A stretch of DNA of 52,073 nt from an uncultured Clostridia bacterium (GTDB lineage Bacteria > Bacillota > Clostridia > TANB77 > CAG-508), in the NCBI GenBank assembly GCA_949280815.1, contig CASDJM010000009.1:1-52073 (forward strand), in the 5' to 3' direction. Below are positions 15,851 through 22,364 of the stretch, one piece after another. The position numbers and the translations under genes are program-made. Position 1 is the first letter of the stretch. Each line of letters starts with the position of its first letter. Below the pieces are notes generated by a model. That model was not told the DNA's origin and searched no databases. It saw only the letters and a program-made list of their open reading frames with translations.

Positions 15851-15872
15851 CGCCTCGTGAGAGGCGTTTTTT
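15851..15872 (+). terminator. Rho-independent terminator, plus strand
   Basis: CGCCTC-GTGA-GAGGCG followed by six T. No plus-strand gene is seen just upstream, and it lies in the leader of the minus-strand phosphatase gene, so it may stop antisense transcription. Confidence 0.65.
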
Positions 15873-15914
15873 CTTTTTTCTACTACATGATATTAATGGA
15901 TAAAATGTCCTAAC

Positions 15915-15965
15915 AATTTATGCCTTCTAAAAACTACAAGAGAATAATTTTCGTAGGCATAAATT
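15915..15965. repeat. Hairpin in long intergenic region
   Basis: AATTTATGCCT (15915-15925) pairs perfectly with AGGCATAAATT (15955-15965). Nothing coding lies here. Confidence 0.5.
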
Positions 15966-15969
15966 TTAA

Positions 15970-16026
15970 AACTTCGAGGAAAAGTGCAGTAGCGCTTTCG
16001 ACCAATTGTACTTTTTCTTAGAAGTT
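15970..16026. repeat. Second hairpin in long intergenic region
   Basis: AACTTC (15970-15975) pairs with GAAGTT (16021-16026), and GAAAAGT with ACTTTTTC just inside (one extra T). The loop contains GCAGTAGCGCTTTCGACC. Confidence 0.5.
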
Positions 16027-16085
16027 CTACGTATTTATTTATATATTTCTTTACTTGATAATAAATATTATATTTTATTATCTAC

Positions 16086-16249
16086 ACTGCAACATTGTGC
16101 TATACTAACACTACCAAATGAGTTTGTCTCATTTGTACAAGTTCCATTTGTTTATATTTTGACCTTGTTTCTTGTTTTATTGGAACTTGTTAGGTTGAGA
16201 TTACTTTTGAGCAAGTTTACTTGTGAAAATGTAGCGAAACCGTTGCAGT
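16086..16249. ncRNA. Candidate multi-branched structured RNA
   Basis: A closing stem ACTGCAAC/GTTGCAGT (16086-16093 with 16242-16249, perfect) encloses three helices in series: CAAATGAG/CTCATTTG (16115-16122 with 16128-16135, perfect), ACAAGTTCCA/TGGAACTTGT (16137-16146 with 16181-16190, perfect) and CAAG/CTTG (16212-16215 with 16220-16223). That is a multi-branch fold of about 164 bases in a non-coding stretch. Neither strand has a clear terminator at its end. It ends 15 bases from the left inverted repeat of the next unit. No known family recognised. Confidence 0.35.
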
Positions 16250-16263
16250 TTGAAAGTCTTTAT

Positions 16264-16415
16264 AACTCTAGCTTCTTATTTAGTGTTTTAGTGCTATTTA
16301 TTTAGATTTTTTGATGGCATAATTCATACATTAATTTTTTTACTTTACAAAGTTCAGAAATATTCAAAAAATGTTTAGTTTGCTTGTGCTTTTGTAAAGT
16401 ATGTAGTATAGTAAT
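16264..16415 (+). repeat. Left terminal inverted repeat
   Basis: Begins AACTCTAGCTTCTTATTTAG and ends near ATGTAGTATAGTAATTA. It is matched in reverse complement at 18218-18368. It lies just past the stop of the zincin gene. Confidence 0.75.
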
Positions 16416-16450
16416 TACACACTTTACTTGACAAAGTCTATAGTTAATTT

Positions 16451-18094
16451 CTATTCACGTTCTTTATCTAATCTTTTCCCATCTAATACCTTAATTCCTT
16501 TAACAGTTCCTTTATTATTTTCATATCCTTCAATCCAATCATATTTTTTGTCGCCATCTTTTCCTGTTTTTACTTTAAATATATTTATTATATATTCATC
16601 TGCAATTATCAAATTTGTTCTATTTTTATTATATGAAACTGTTGCATTATTTACATTATATAATTGAGATTCTATCATTTTATTAAATATTTCTTCGTCT
16701 TTTATATTAAGAGCCTTATATTGTTTGCATTTGTTATAAAGCTTTTTTTGGATGTCTTTTACTTCTTTAAAATTATCTGAAAATGAGGCTTCTTCCTTTC
16801 CTTTAAAATATCCTTTATTTATTGTACATCTATTTCTATAATAATCCCATATTTGTACATAATCAATTGCATCATTTTTGTTATTAATCTTCTCTATGTC
16901 TTTATTAATACAACTAAGTGTTAGTTTCTCTAATCCTTCTAGTTGTTTATTTAATTCTTCTGTTCTTCCTTTTTTATCTGTTATAGATATTCTGTCTAAC
17001 ATTTGTCTAACATTATTATTTGTATCTAAAATATCTTTTAATGTGCTATCATTACATTTTTCTTGCATTTCATCCTCAACATTTTTATTTTTTTTATCTA
17101 TTTCATTATATAAGGCTTCTATTCTTGTTGTTATATAACCTGAATAATCTGAAACATATAAAGATATATTAGTTATATATTCATATAATTTTGCACCTAC
17201 TTTCTCTCCATATTTACTATCTAGTCTATTTGATAGAAAACTAAGTAAATCTTCTTTCCTTGGATTTGTCATATACTCGTCCATTTCATTTTCTCCAATT
17301 AGAAATGCCAATTTATTATATATCATTGTTGGCTTCTTGTATGTATTTAAGGCATTACATTGTCCTCTAATTTTATTTACATCTCTTATATATTCTGCTT
17401 TATTATTAGAATTTCCCTCTCTAAGCATTGCAATAATATATTTATAATTAACAGCTAATCTACTATCTTCTGCACTTTTTTGTTTTTTATGTGCTATTTC
17501 ATGTATTAGTGTATATTCAATATGCTCAGAACATTTTCTTTCGTTCATAGATATAACATTATCACCGTTAAAATAAACAGCAGCTACTGGAGTATTTGCT
17601 CTAAAATATTCAGCGTACTCATTCTCTTCTTTAGGATCTGTCAAAACTATATCATTCAAATCGTCTACTAAAGATATTATATCATCCTTAAATTTTTCCT
17701 TCATTAATGCTAGTTTTCCTTTTTTCTTTGCATTCATGTTAAAATTTTTATCTATCTTATCCAATGTGTCTATTAAAATCTCTTTTACTTTTTCTCCCTT
17801 ACCAGTTACTAGAGAATATTCTTGTCCTCTACTCTCTACTAATTGATTTACAATATTTTCGTTAATTTTTTTTACTAATACTTCTTGTATAAAGTTCTCT
17901 CTACCACTTTTTCTATCTTGTTTATCTACTGGTTGCTCGATATCCGTTTTTTCTTTTGCATATGCTGTAGTGGGAGTAATACTTGATGCTATTCTCAATG
18001 ATGATAATACTATAAATATTGCTTTTCGTACTTTTGTCTTAAATTTATTATTTTTTACTACTGGTAAATTATCATTTTTATTATTTTTTTTCAT
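16451..18094 (-). CDS. Secreted HExxH (zincin) protein, family unknown
   Basis: 547 residues. A basic N-region and hydrophobic segment (KAIFIVLSSLRIASS) ending TPTTAYAKEK look like a signal peptide with AYA cleavage near residue 46. YTLIHEIAHKKQ (HEIAH at 198-202) is the zinc-metallopeptidase motif, and REG (Glu226) 24 residues after the second His could be the third ligand of a gluzincin. NKAEYI follows. The rest is Lys/Glu/Asn-rich and largely helical, with no anchor. It probably acts outside the cell on a protein or peptide, which is inference. It is the only full gene between two 150-bp inverted repeats. Ribosome binding site AAAGGAAAT before ATG 18094. Confidence 0.65.
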   Translation of the reverse strand: MKKNNKNDNLPVVKNNKFKTKVRKAIFIVLSSLRIASSITPTTAYAKEKTDIEQPVDKQDRKSGRENFIQEVLVKKINENIVNQLVESRGQEYSLVTGKGEKVKEILIDTLDKIDKNFNMNAKKKGKLALMKEKFKDDIISLVDDLNDIVLTDPKEENEYAEYFRANTPVAAVYFNGDNVISMNERKCSEHIEYTLIHEIAHKKQKSAEDSRLAVNYKYIIAMLREGNSNNKAEYIRDVNKIRGQCNALNTYKKPTMIYNKLAFLIGENEMDEYMTNPRKEDLLSFLSNRLDSKYGEKVGAKLYEYITNISLYVSDYSGYITTRIEALYNEIDKKNKNVEDEMQEKCNDSTLKDILDTNNNVRQMLDRISITDKKGRTEELNKQLEGLEKLTLSCINKDIEKINNKNDAIDYVQIWDYYRNRCTINKGYFKGKEEASFSDNFKEVKDIQKKLYNKCKQYKALNIKDEEIFNKMIESQLYNVNNATVSYNKNRTNLIIADEYIINIFKVKTGKDGDKKYDWIEGYENNKGTVKGIKVLDGKRLDKERE

Positions 18095-18145
18095 CTTTAT
18101 TTCCTTTTCAAGTTTTTCTGATTGTTCTCTAAATTTTTTTGAATT

Positions 18146-18187
18146 TTAAACTCCCAACATAGTTATTACTTTTTCTTTTTTATCCAT
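18146..18187 (-). CDS. 13-codon open frame upstream of the zincin gene
   Basis: ATG 18187 with AGGAG eight bases upstream encodes MDKKEKVITMLGV then a stop. Shifted frames continue KKFREQSEKLEKEIKMKKNN straight into the zincin start. So it is either a short leader peptide or the real N-terminus cut off by a frameshift. Confidence 0.35.
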   Translation of the reverse strand: MDKKEKVITMLGV

Positions 18188-18217
18188 TTTTTATTCTCCT
18201 ATAAATATTATCCTTAA

Positions 18218-18368
18218 CTACTATACTACATATTTTACAAAAGCACAAGCAAACTAAACATTTTTTGCATATTTCTAAACTTTGTAAAGTAAAAAAATTA
18301 ATGTATCAATTATGCTACCAAAAAATCTAAATAAATAGCACTAAAACACTAAATAATAAGCTAGAGTT
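18218..18368 (-). repeat. Right terminal inverted repeat
   Basis: Reverse complement of 16264-16415 with about eight differences. It lies directly upstream of the zincin gene and its short leader frame, so it may hold their promoter. Confidence 0.75.
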
Positions 18369-18452
18369 TACAATAATTTCAAGTGTTTTGTGGAAATTCT
18401 TACAATTATTTCTATGTAAAAAGCGATTTTTTCTATCTAAAAAACGAATTTA

Positions 18453-18488
18453 AGAATTTCTAAGCGGTGGCAACCGCAAAGAAATTCT
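18453..18488. repeat. HP-III hairpin, copy 1
   Basis: AGAATTTCT-AA-GCGGT-GGCA-ACCGC-AA-AGAAATTCT forms a 9-bp stem, a symmetric AA/AA internal loop, a 5-bp stem and a 4-base loop. An inverted copy with a changed but still paired upper stem lies at 19741-19776. Confidence 0.65.
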
Positions 18489-18552
18489 ATAAATTCCCAT
18501 ATTTATCTTGTACAGAAAATTCTCCTACTAGGAGAACTTTCCTACAATATAA

Positions 18553-18602
18553 AAAATGCCAAATACAAAAGTGATAAAACACTATTGTACTTGACATTTT
18601 TT
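18553..18602 (-). terminator. Terminator of the GGGtGRT gene
   Basis: On the minus strand, AAAATGTCAAGTACAA then GTG-TTTTAT-CAC then TTGTATTTGGCATTTTTT form a long stem with two mismatches and a U-run. It lies about 55 bases past the stop at 18655. Confidence 0.7.
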
Positions 18603-18619
18603 AACTTATTTTATTATAA

Positions 18620-18651
18620 TGAGACAATTCAGACCTGTCCCTATTGTCTCA
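18620..18651 (+). repeat. REP-like GTCCC hairpin, copy 5
   Basis: TGAGACAAT (18620-18628) pairs perfectly with ATTGTCTCA (18643-18651); the loop ends ACCTGTCCCT before the 3' arm. It lies between the GGGtGRT stop codon and its terminator. Confidence 0.7.
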
Positions 18652-18654
18652 TTT

Positions 18655-19656
18655 TTATTTCATGGCTTCTTCTACAGCTACTGCAACTGCAACTGAAGCA
18701 CCAACCATTGGGTTGTTACCCATTCCGATTAGTCCCATCATTTCAACGTGTGCTGGTACAGATGATGAACCTGCAAATTGTGCATCTGAGTGCATTCTTC
18801 CCATGGTATCTGTCATTCCATAAGAAGCTGGTCCAGCTGCCATGTTATCTGGGTGAAGTGTTCTTCCTGTTCCTCCACCTGATGCAACTGAGAAATATTT
18901 TCTATCTTCTGCTAATCTTTCTTTTTTGTATGTACCTGCAACTGGATGTTGGAATCTTGTTGGGTTTGTTGAATTTCCTGTAATAGAAACATCAACATCT
19001 TCCATCCACATGATAGCTACCCCTTCTCTAACATCATTTGCACCATAACATCTAACTTTGCTTCTTTCTCCATCAGAATATGGGATTTCTTCCACAACTT
19101 TTACTTTTCCTGTGAAGAAATCAAAATCTGTTTTTACATAAGTAAATCCATTGATTCTTGAAATAACTTGTGCTGCATCTTTTCCAAGTCCATTTAAGAT
19201 AACTCTTAATGGTTCTTTTCTAACTTTGTTTGCTGATTTTGCAATTCCAATTGCTCCTTCTGCTGCTGCAAAAGACTCATGTCCTGCTAAGAAAGCAAAA
19301 CATTTTGTATCTTCTGATAATAGCATAGAAGCTAAGTTTCCATGTCCTAATCCAACTTTTCTATCATCTGCAACAGAACCTGGTATACAAAATGCTTGTA
19401 ATCCTTCTCCAATTGCTTTTGCTGCATCTGCTGCTTTGGTACATCCTTTTTTGATTGCAATTGCTGCTCCTAAGGTATAAGCCCAAGCTGCATTTTCAAA
19501 ACAAATTGGTTGTACTCCTTTTACAATTTCATATGGATTAAATCCTTTTTCTTTACATATTTCTAATGCATCTTCAAAATCTTTGATTCCGTATTTTTCC
19601 ATTACTGGTTTGATTTGGTCGATTCTTCTTTCATAACTTTCAAATGTTACTGCCAT
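18655..19656 (-). CDS. GGGtGRT protein
   Basis: 333 residues, start ATG 19656 with AAGGAGG upstream. The name-giving motif GGGTGRT is at residues 260-266 in SVASGGGTGRTLHPDNMA, and FLAGHESFAAAEGAIGIAK near 122-140 is also conserved as I remember the family. Biochemical function is not established to my knowledge. Family members are usually encoded beside a NifU-like iron-sulfur scaffold protein, and one lies upstream at 20678-21370 with a toxin-antitoxin pair between. No membrane segment or signal. Its own terminator follows. Confidence 0.9.
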   Translation of the reverse strand: MAVTFESYERRIDQIKPVMEKYGIKDFEDALEICKEKGFNPYEIVKGVQPICFENAAWAYTLGAAIAIKKGCTKAADAAKAIGEGLQAFCIPGSVADDRKVGLGHGNLASMLLSEDTKCFAFLAGHESFAAAEGAIGIAKSANKVRKEPLRVILNGLGKDAAQVISRINGFTYVKTDFDFFTGKVKVVEEIPYSDGERSKVRCYGANDVREGVAIMWMEDVDVSITGNSTNPTRFQHPVAGTYKKERLAEDRKYFSVASGGGTGRTLHPDNMAAGPASYGMTDTMGRMHSDAQFAGSSSVPAHVEMMGLIGMGNNPMVGASVAVAVAVEEAMK

Positions 19657-19740
19657 TTTTATTCCTCCTTAATTTTTTATATTCTAGGAAATTTATCATT
19701 GTATGATATATTTCTATCGAAGATAATTATGCGAATTGCT

Positions 19741-19776
19741 AGAATTTCTTTGCGATTACAATCGCTTAGAAATTCT
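19741..19776. repeat. HP-III hairpin, copy 2 (inverted)
   Basis: AGAATTTCT-TT-GCGAT-TACA-ATCGC-TT-AGAAATTCT. In reverse complement it equals copy 1 except that one upper-stem pair changed on both sides (GCGGT/ACCGC to GCGAT/ATCGC) and the loop differs. It abuts the stop codon of the HEPN gene. Confidence 0.65.
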
Positions 19777-20183
19777 TAGTACTCGCTTTTTAATATCTTA
19801 TTATCAAAATTTCTTATAAAGTTCTCTAATTCTTCCATATATTCTTCTTTAATTCGTGTATAAATTTCTTCTGCTACATCTTCTTTATAGGTATGTGTGA
19901 TCAAGTTTCTATTTTTCAACATGGACATGTAGATGGAGCCGTTATCGATGATATTATATTGAAAAGCAGTTCTAATAACATTCCCTGGTCCTAGTTCATC
20001 CAACATTTCTAATTGCTGCATATATTTTTGTAATGTTTTCCACAAAAGCTCAAATGTATATTGATATGCATTAATAATAGCACCTCTATCTTTTTCACTT
20101 CCATTATCAGTTTCTACAAATTCTTTTAGTTTTAAATATGCTTTTTTGAAGGTTTTATAACTTTCCACTATATTATTTGGCAT
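19776..20183 (-). CDS. HEPN toxin-type protein (HI0074-like)
   Basis: 135 residues from ATG 20183 (MPNNIVESYK), chosen because AAGGAG sits nine bases upstream; it overlaps the end of the MNT gene by 11 bases. All-helical, with the HEPN motif R-x4-H in NRNLITHTY (Arg92, His97), and WKTLQKYM near 48-55 as in the nucleotidyltransferase substrate-binding family. In such pairs the HEPN protein is an RNase toxin neutralised by the MNT partner, which adds AMP near the active site. The overlap with MNT supports that. A non-toxic role is possible. Confidence 0.85.
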   Translation of the reverse strand: MPNNIVESYKTFKKAYLKLKEFVETDNGSEKDRGAIINAYQYTFELLWKTLQKYMQQLEMLDELGPGNVIRTAFQYNIIDNGSIYMSMLKNRNLITHTYKEDVAEEIYTRIKEEYMEELENFIRNFDNKILKSEY

Positions 20184-20478
20184 AAAATTCAACTCCTTCA
20201 TTTAATATATTCTTTCTTATTGTATCATCTGAACTTATACTATTAAAATTAATTAAATCTATTTTATAGGGTAAATATAAATCATCAATTTCAAAAAATA
20301 TCTTTGTATTAATAGAAGATGTTAAATAATCGCCAAATAAAGCAATATCTATGTCTGATGCTTTTCTATTATCTCCTCTTGCTCGTGAGCCAAATATCTT
20401 TGCACTTTCGACTTCTTCATATTTTTTTAGAATATTCACTATGTCTTCTATCACTTTTTCATTTAATCCAAACTTCAC
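20173..20478 (-). CDS. MNT-domain nucleotidyltransferase antitoxin
   Basis: 101 residues. GSRARGDNRKASDIDIA (from residue 30) is the minimal nucleotidyltransferase signature: GS..RG, then Asp42 and Asp44 as metal ligands. MNT proteins adenylylate the paired HEPN toxin. The stop codon overlaps the start of the HEPN gene, so translation is probably coupled. The pair lies between the GGGtGRT gene and its usual neighbour, which looks like a later insertion (inference). Confidence 0.88.
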   Translation of the reverse strand: MKFGLNEKVIEDIVNILKKYEEVESAKIFGSRARGDNRKASDIDIALFGDYLTSSINTKIFFEIDDLYLPYKIDLINFNSISSDDTIRKNILNEGVEFYAK

Positions 20479-20568
20479 TTTATTTCCCCCATATTATTAT
20501 TCATAATTTCATGTATTCTTTTTTTTATTCTTCTATGCTTCTCCTTATAAATTATCAAAACGAAGCAA

Positions 20569-20667
20569 AAGTGGTATATTGCTAGGAAAACAAATAAAAA
20601 TTTTTGAGATAGTACATTTGTACATCGAAAAAATTTTTATGAAGTTTGACAACGCAAGATGCCGCTT
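20569..20667 (-). repeat. HP-II repeat, copy 1 (minimal)
   Basis: AAGTGGTAT (20569-20577) pairs with ATGCCGCTT (20659-20667), using two G-U pairs. Inside are GCTAGG and AACGCAAG, and a GTACATTTGTAC apex. Read on the minus strand it shares CATCTTGCG, TCGA-GTACAAA-GTAC and CCTAGCAATATA with the copy at 23985, but lacks the CAGCTAA...GCAAAGC arm. No gene in 20479-20677. Confidence 0.6.
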
Positions 20668-20677
20668 ATCATTCGTT

Positions 20678-21370
20678 TTACTGTTCTCTTGGGTCAATCT
20701 TCTTAACAGCCTCATCAAATCTTCCATAAGTACCAGAAGCCTTTTCAATTGCCTCAGTTGCTTCTATTCCAGCCTTAATATTATCCATCATTTTACCTAA
20801 ATGAACATATTTATAACCAATAATTTGATTGTCTTTATCTAAACCAATTTCAACTATGTATCCCTCTGCCAAATTTAAATATCTAGGACCTTTTAAAGAA
20901 CTTGAATAAATCGTACCTACTTGACTTGTATGTCCTTTTCCTAAATCTTCTAATCCTGCTCCTACTGGAAGACCTCCCTCAGAGAAAGCTGTTTGTGTTC
21001 TACCATATACAATTTGTAAGAACAATTCTCTCATGGCAGTATTAATAGCATCACATACTAAGTCTGTATTTAAAGCTTCTAATAAAGTTTTTCCTGTCAA
21101 AATTTCTCCTGCCATAGCAGCTGAATGAGTCATTCCTGAACATCCAATTGTTTCAATTAATGCTTCTTGAATAATTCCTTCCTTCACATTTAAAGTTAAT
21201 TTACATGCTCCTTGTTGAGGTGCACACCATCCAATACCATGTGTTAATCCTGAAATATCTTTGATTTCTTTTGCTTTTACCCATTTTCCTTCTTCTGGAA
21301 TTGGTGCTGGTCCATGGTCTACTCCTTTTGCTACACAGCACATTTCTTCTAATTCTTTTGAATAAATCAT
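20678..21370 (-). CDS. NifU-like Fe-S scaffold protein, GGGtGRT partner
   Basis: 230 residues from ATG 21370 with AAAGGAG upstream. Cys motifs include CC at 11-12, GWCAPQQGACKL near 48-59 and ETIGCSGMTHSAAMAGE near 73-89; the last resembles the NifU/IscU N-terminal fold. The C-terminal part (GYIVEIGLDKDNQIIGYKYV) is outside classic NifU. Probably handles an iron-sulfur cluster, possibly for the GGGtGRT protein, with which it is habitually neighbour; that link is genomic, not biochemical. Confidence 0.82.
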   Translation of the reverse strand: MIYSKELEEMCCVAKGVDHGPAPIPEEGKWVKAKEIKDISGLTHGIGWCAPQQGACKLTLNVKEGIIQEALIETIGCSGMTHSAAMAGEILTGKTLLEALNTDLVCDAINTAMRELFLQIVYGRTQTAFSEGGLPVGAGLEDLGKGHTSQVGTIYSSSLKGPRYLNLAEGYIVEIGLDKDNQIIGYKYVHLGKMMDNIKAGIEATEAIEKASGTYGRFDEAVKKIDPREQ

Positions 21371-21430
21371 TTTTAATTGCTCCTTTCATTTCTACATTTA
21401 TTTATTATTTTATATACGTTTTTCTTTTTT

Positions 21431-21618
21431 TTCAATGTTAATATATAAAAATTTATAAGATTTTGAATGTGACCAAAATAGCTTGCTTAACAAATGTTTA
21501 AAATAAAACTGTGAAAAATCCTGTTTTTGGTTATAGTTACAGTTTTATTTTTAGCATTTGTTAAGCGTCATGTAGGGTAATCGAAAAATCGAATAAATAT
21601 TTATATATTAACATTGAA
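21431..21618. repeat. HP-I repeat, copy 2 (compact, different stems)
   Basis: A perfect 19-bp outer stem joins TTCAATGTTAATATATAAA (21431-21449) to its complement at 21600-21618. Inside are the conserved segments GAATGTGACCAAAATAGCTT and GCGTCATGTAGGGTAATCG, a stem GCTTAACAAATG/CATTTGTTAAGC, and an apex with TCCTGTTTTTGG. Cores match the copy at 43661 but outer and inner stems are unrelated in sequence. Confidence 0.75.
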
Positions 21619-21655
21619 CATTATTAAAAACATACATAAAAAATTAATAACACTA

Positions 21656-22348
21656 TTAATCTTTCATTTTCTCGATTTCTTCTTTTGATAATAATAATTG
21701 ATTTTTCAATTTTTTCTCTGTCGTTTCTACAACTTCCTCTACATCTGGAGTACTAGCATTCTCATTACTATAAGCAATCACATTTTCAATATCACGAATA
21801 TAAATACCAATATCATAATGTTCTTTTCTAGCTAATGTCCTTGCTCCTAAATGATATCGTTTTAAAACTTCTTTATCTTCTTTACTAATCTGTTCTTCAC
21901 CAATTCCCAAATTTTCATAGCGCCAAATAACATGTCTTTCATAACTAGAAAAATCACTATGATTTAAATCGGTATAATCATACTCCACTTTAAATCTCAA
22001 ACTTTGAATCGACATCGTTAAATTAGACCAAATTTCTTTTGTTTCCGATTTTCGAAACTCTTGTCTTAATTCTTTTATTTTACCATATAAAATTTGGACT
22101 AATCTTAAATATTGATTTTCATCTAAATTAAATTTAATTGGTATTTCATATACATTAACTGGTTTCTTTTTAAAGATACCTTTTGGAATATAATAAAAGA
22201 ATAATTCTCCTGTCTTTCCTTCTCTGTCTGGTTCATCAAGGACAGAACTATATAGATATAATTTTTCCCATTTTTCTGGTATCATATAAAATAACTTTCG
22301 TTGTATATCTTCATATATTTCTTTTACTTTTTTTGTGTGATTTAACAT
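21656..22348 (-). CDS. YezG/DUF600-like protein (possible immunity protein)
   Basis: 230 residues from ATG 22348, 16 bases after gpmI. The start (KVKEIYEDIQRKLFYMIPEK, then WEKLYLYSSVLDEPDREGKT and GELFFYYIPKG) resembles the YezG antitoxin family (DUF600), whose members protect against YeeF-type polymorphic toxins. The C-terminal 60 residues are acidic and family-untypical. No toxin gene is adjacent, so it would be an orphan. Likely shares the gpmI transcript. Assignment is from the N-terminal pattern only. Confidence 0.5.
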   Translation of the reverse strand: MLNHTKKVKEIYEDIQRKLFYMIPEKWEKLYLYSSVLDEPDREGKTGELFFYYIPKGIFKKKPVNVYEIPIKFNLDENQYLRLVQILYGKIKELRQEFRKSETKEIWSNLTMSIQSLRFKVEYDYTDLNHSDFSSYERHVIWRYENLGIGEEQISKEDKEVLKRYHLGARTLARKEHYDIGIYIRDIENVIAYSNENASTPDVEEVVETTEKKLKNQLLLSKEEIEKMKD

Positions 22349-22364
22349 ATCCCTTTTATTCCTT

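Larger units (their letters stand above)
16264..18368 (-). mobile_element. 2.1-kb unit with about 150-bp terminal inverted repeats
   Basis: Sequence 16264-16415 recurs inverted at 18218-18368 with about eight mismatches in 150 bases (roughly 95 percent). Between them is one complete gene for a secreted HExxH protein and a short upstream open frame. No transposase is inside, so if mobile it would need help in trans. Each inverted repeat contains a hairpin (ACTTTACAAA/TTTGTAAAGT in the left copy; one mismatch in the right). No clear target-site duplication was found. The alternative is two copies of a regulatory or terminator repeat flanking a gene by chance. Confidence 0.55.

Noticed and set aside
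16006..16305. Plus-strand open frame of 99 codons
   Set aside because: No start signal; it reads through the candidate RNA stems and into the left inverted repeat, with low-complexity hydrophobic content typical of AT-rich non-coding DNA.
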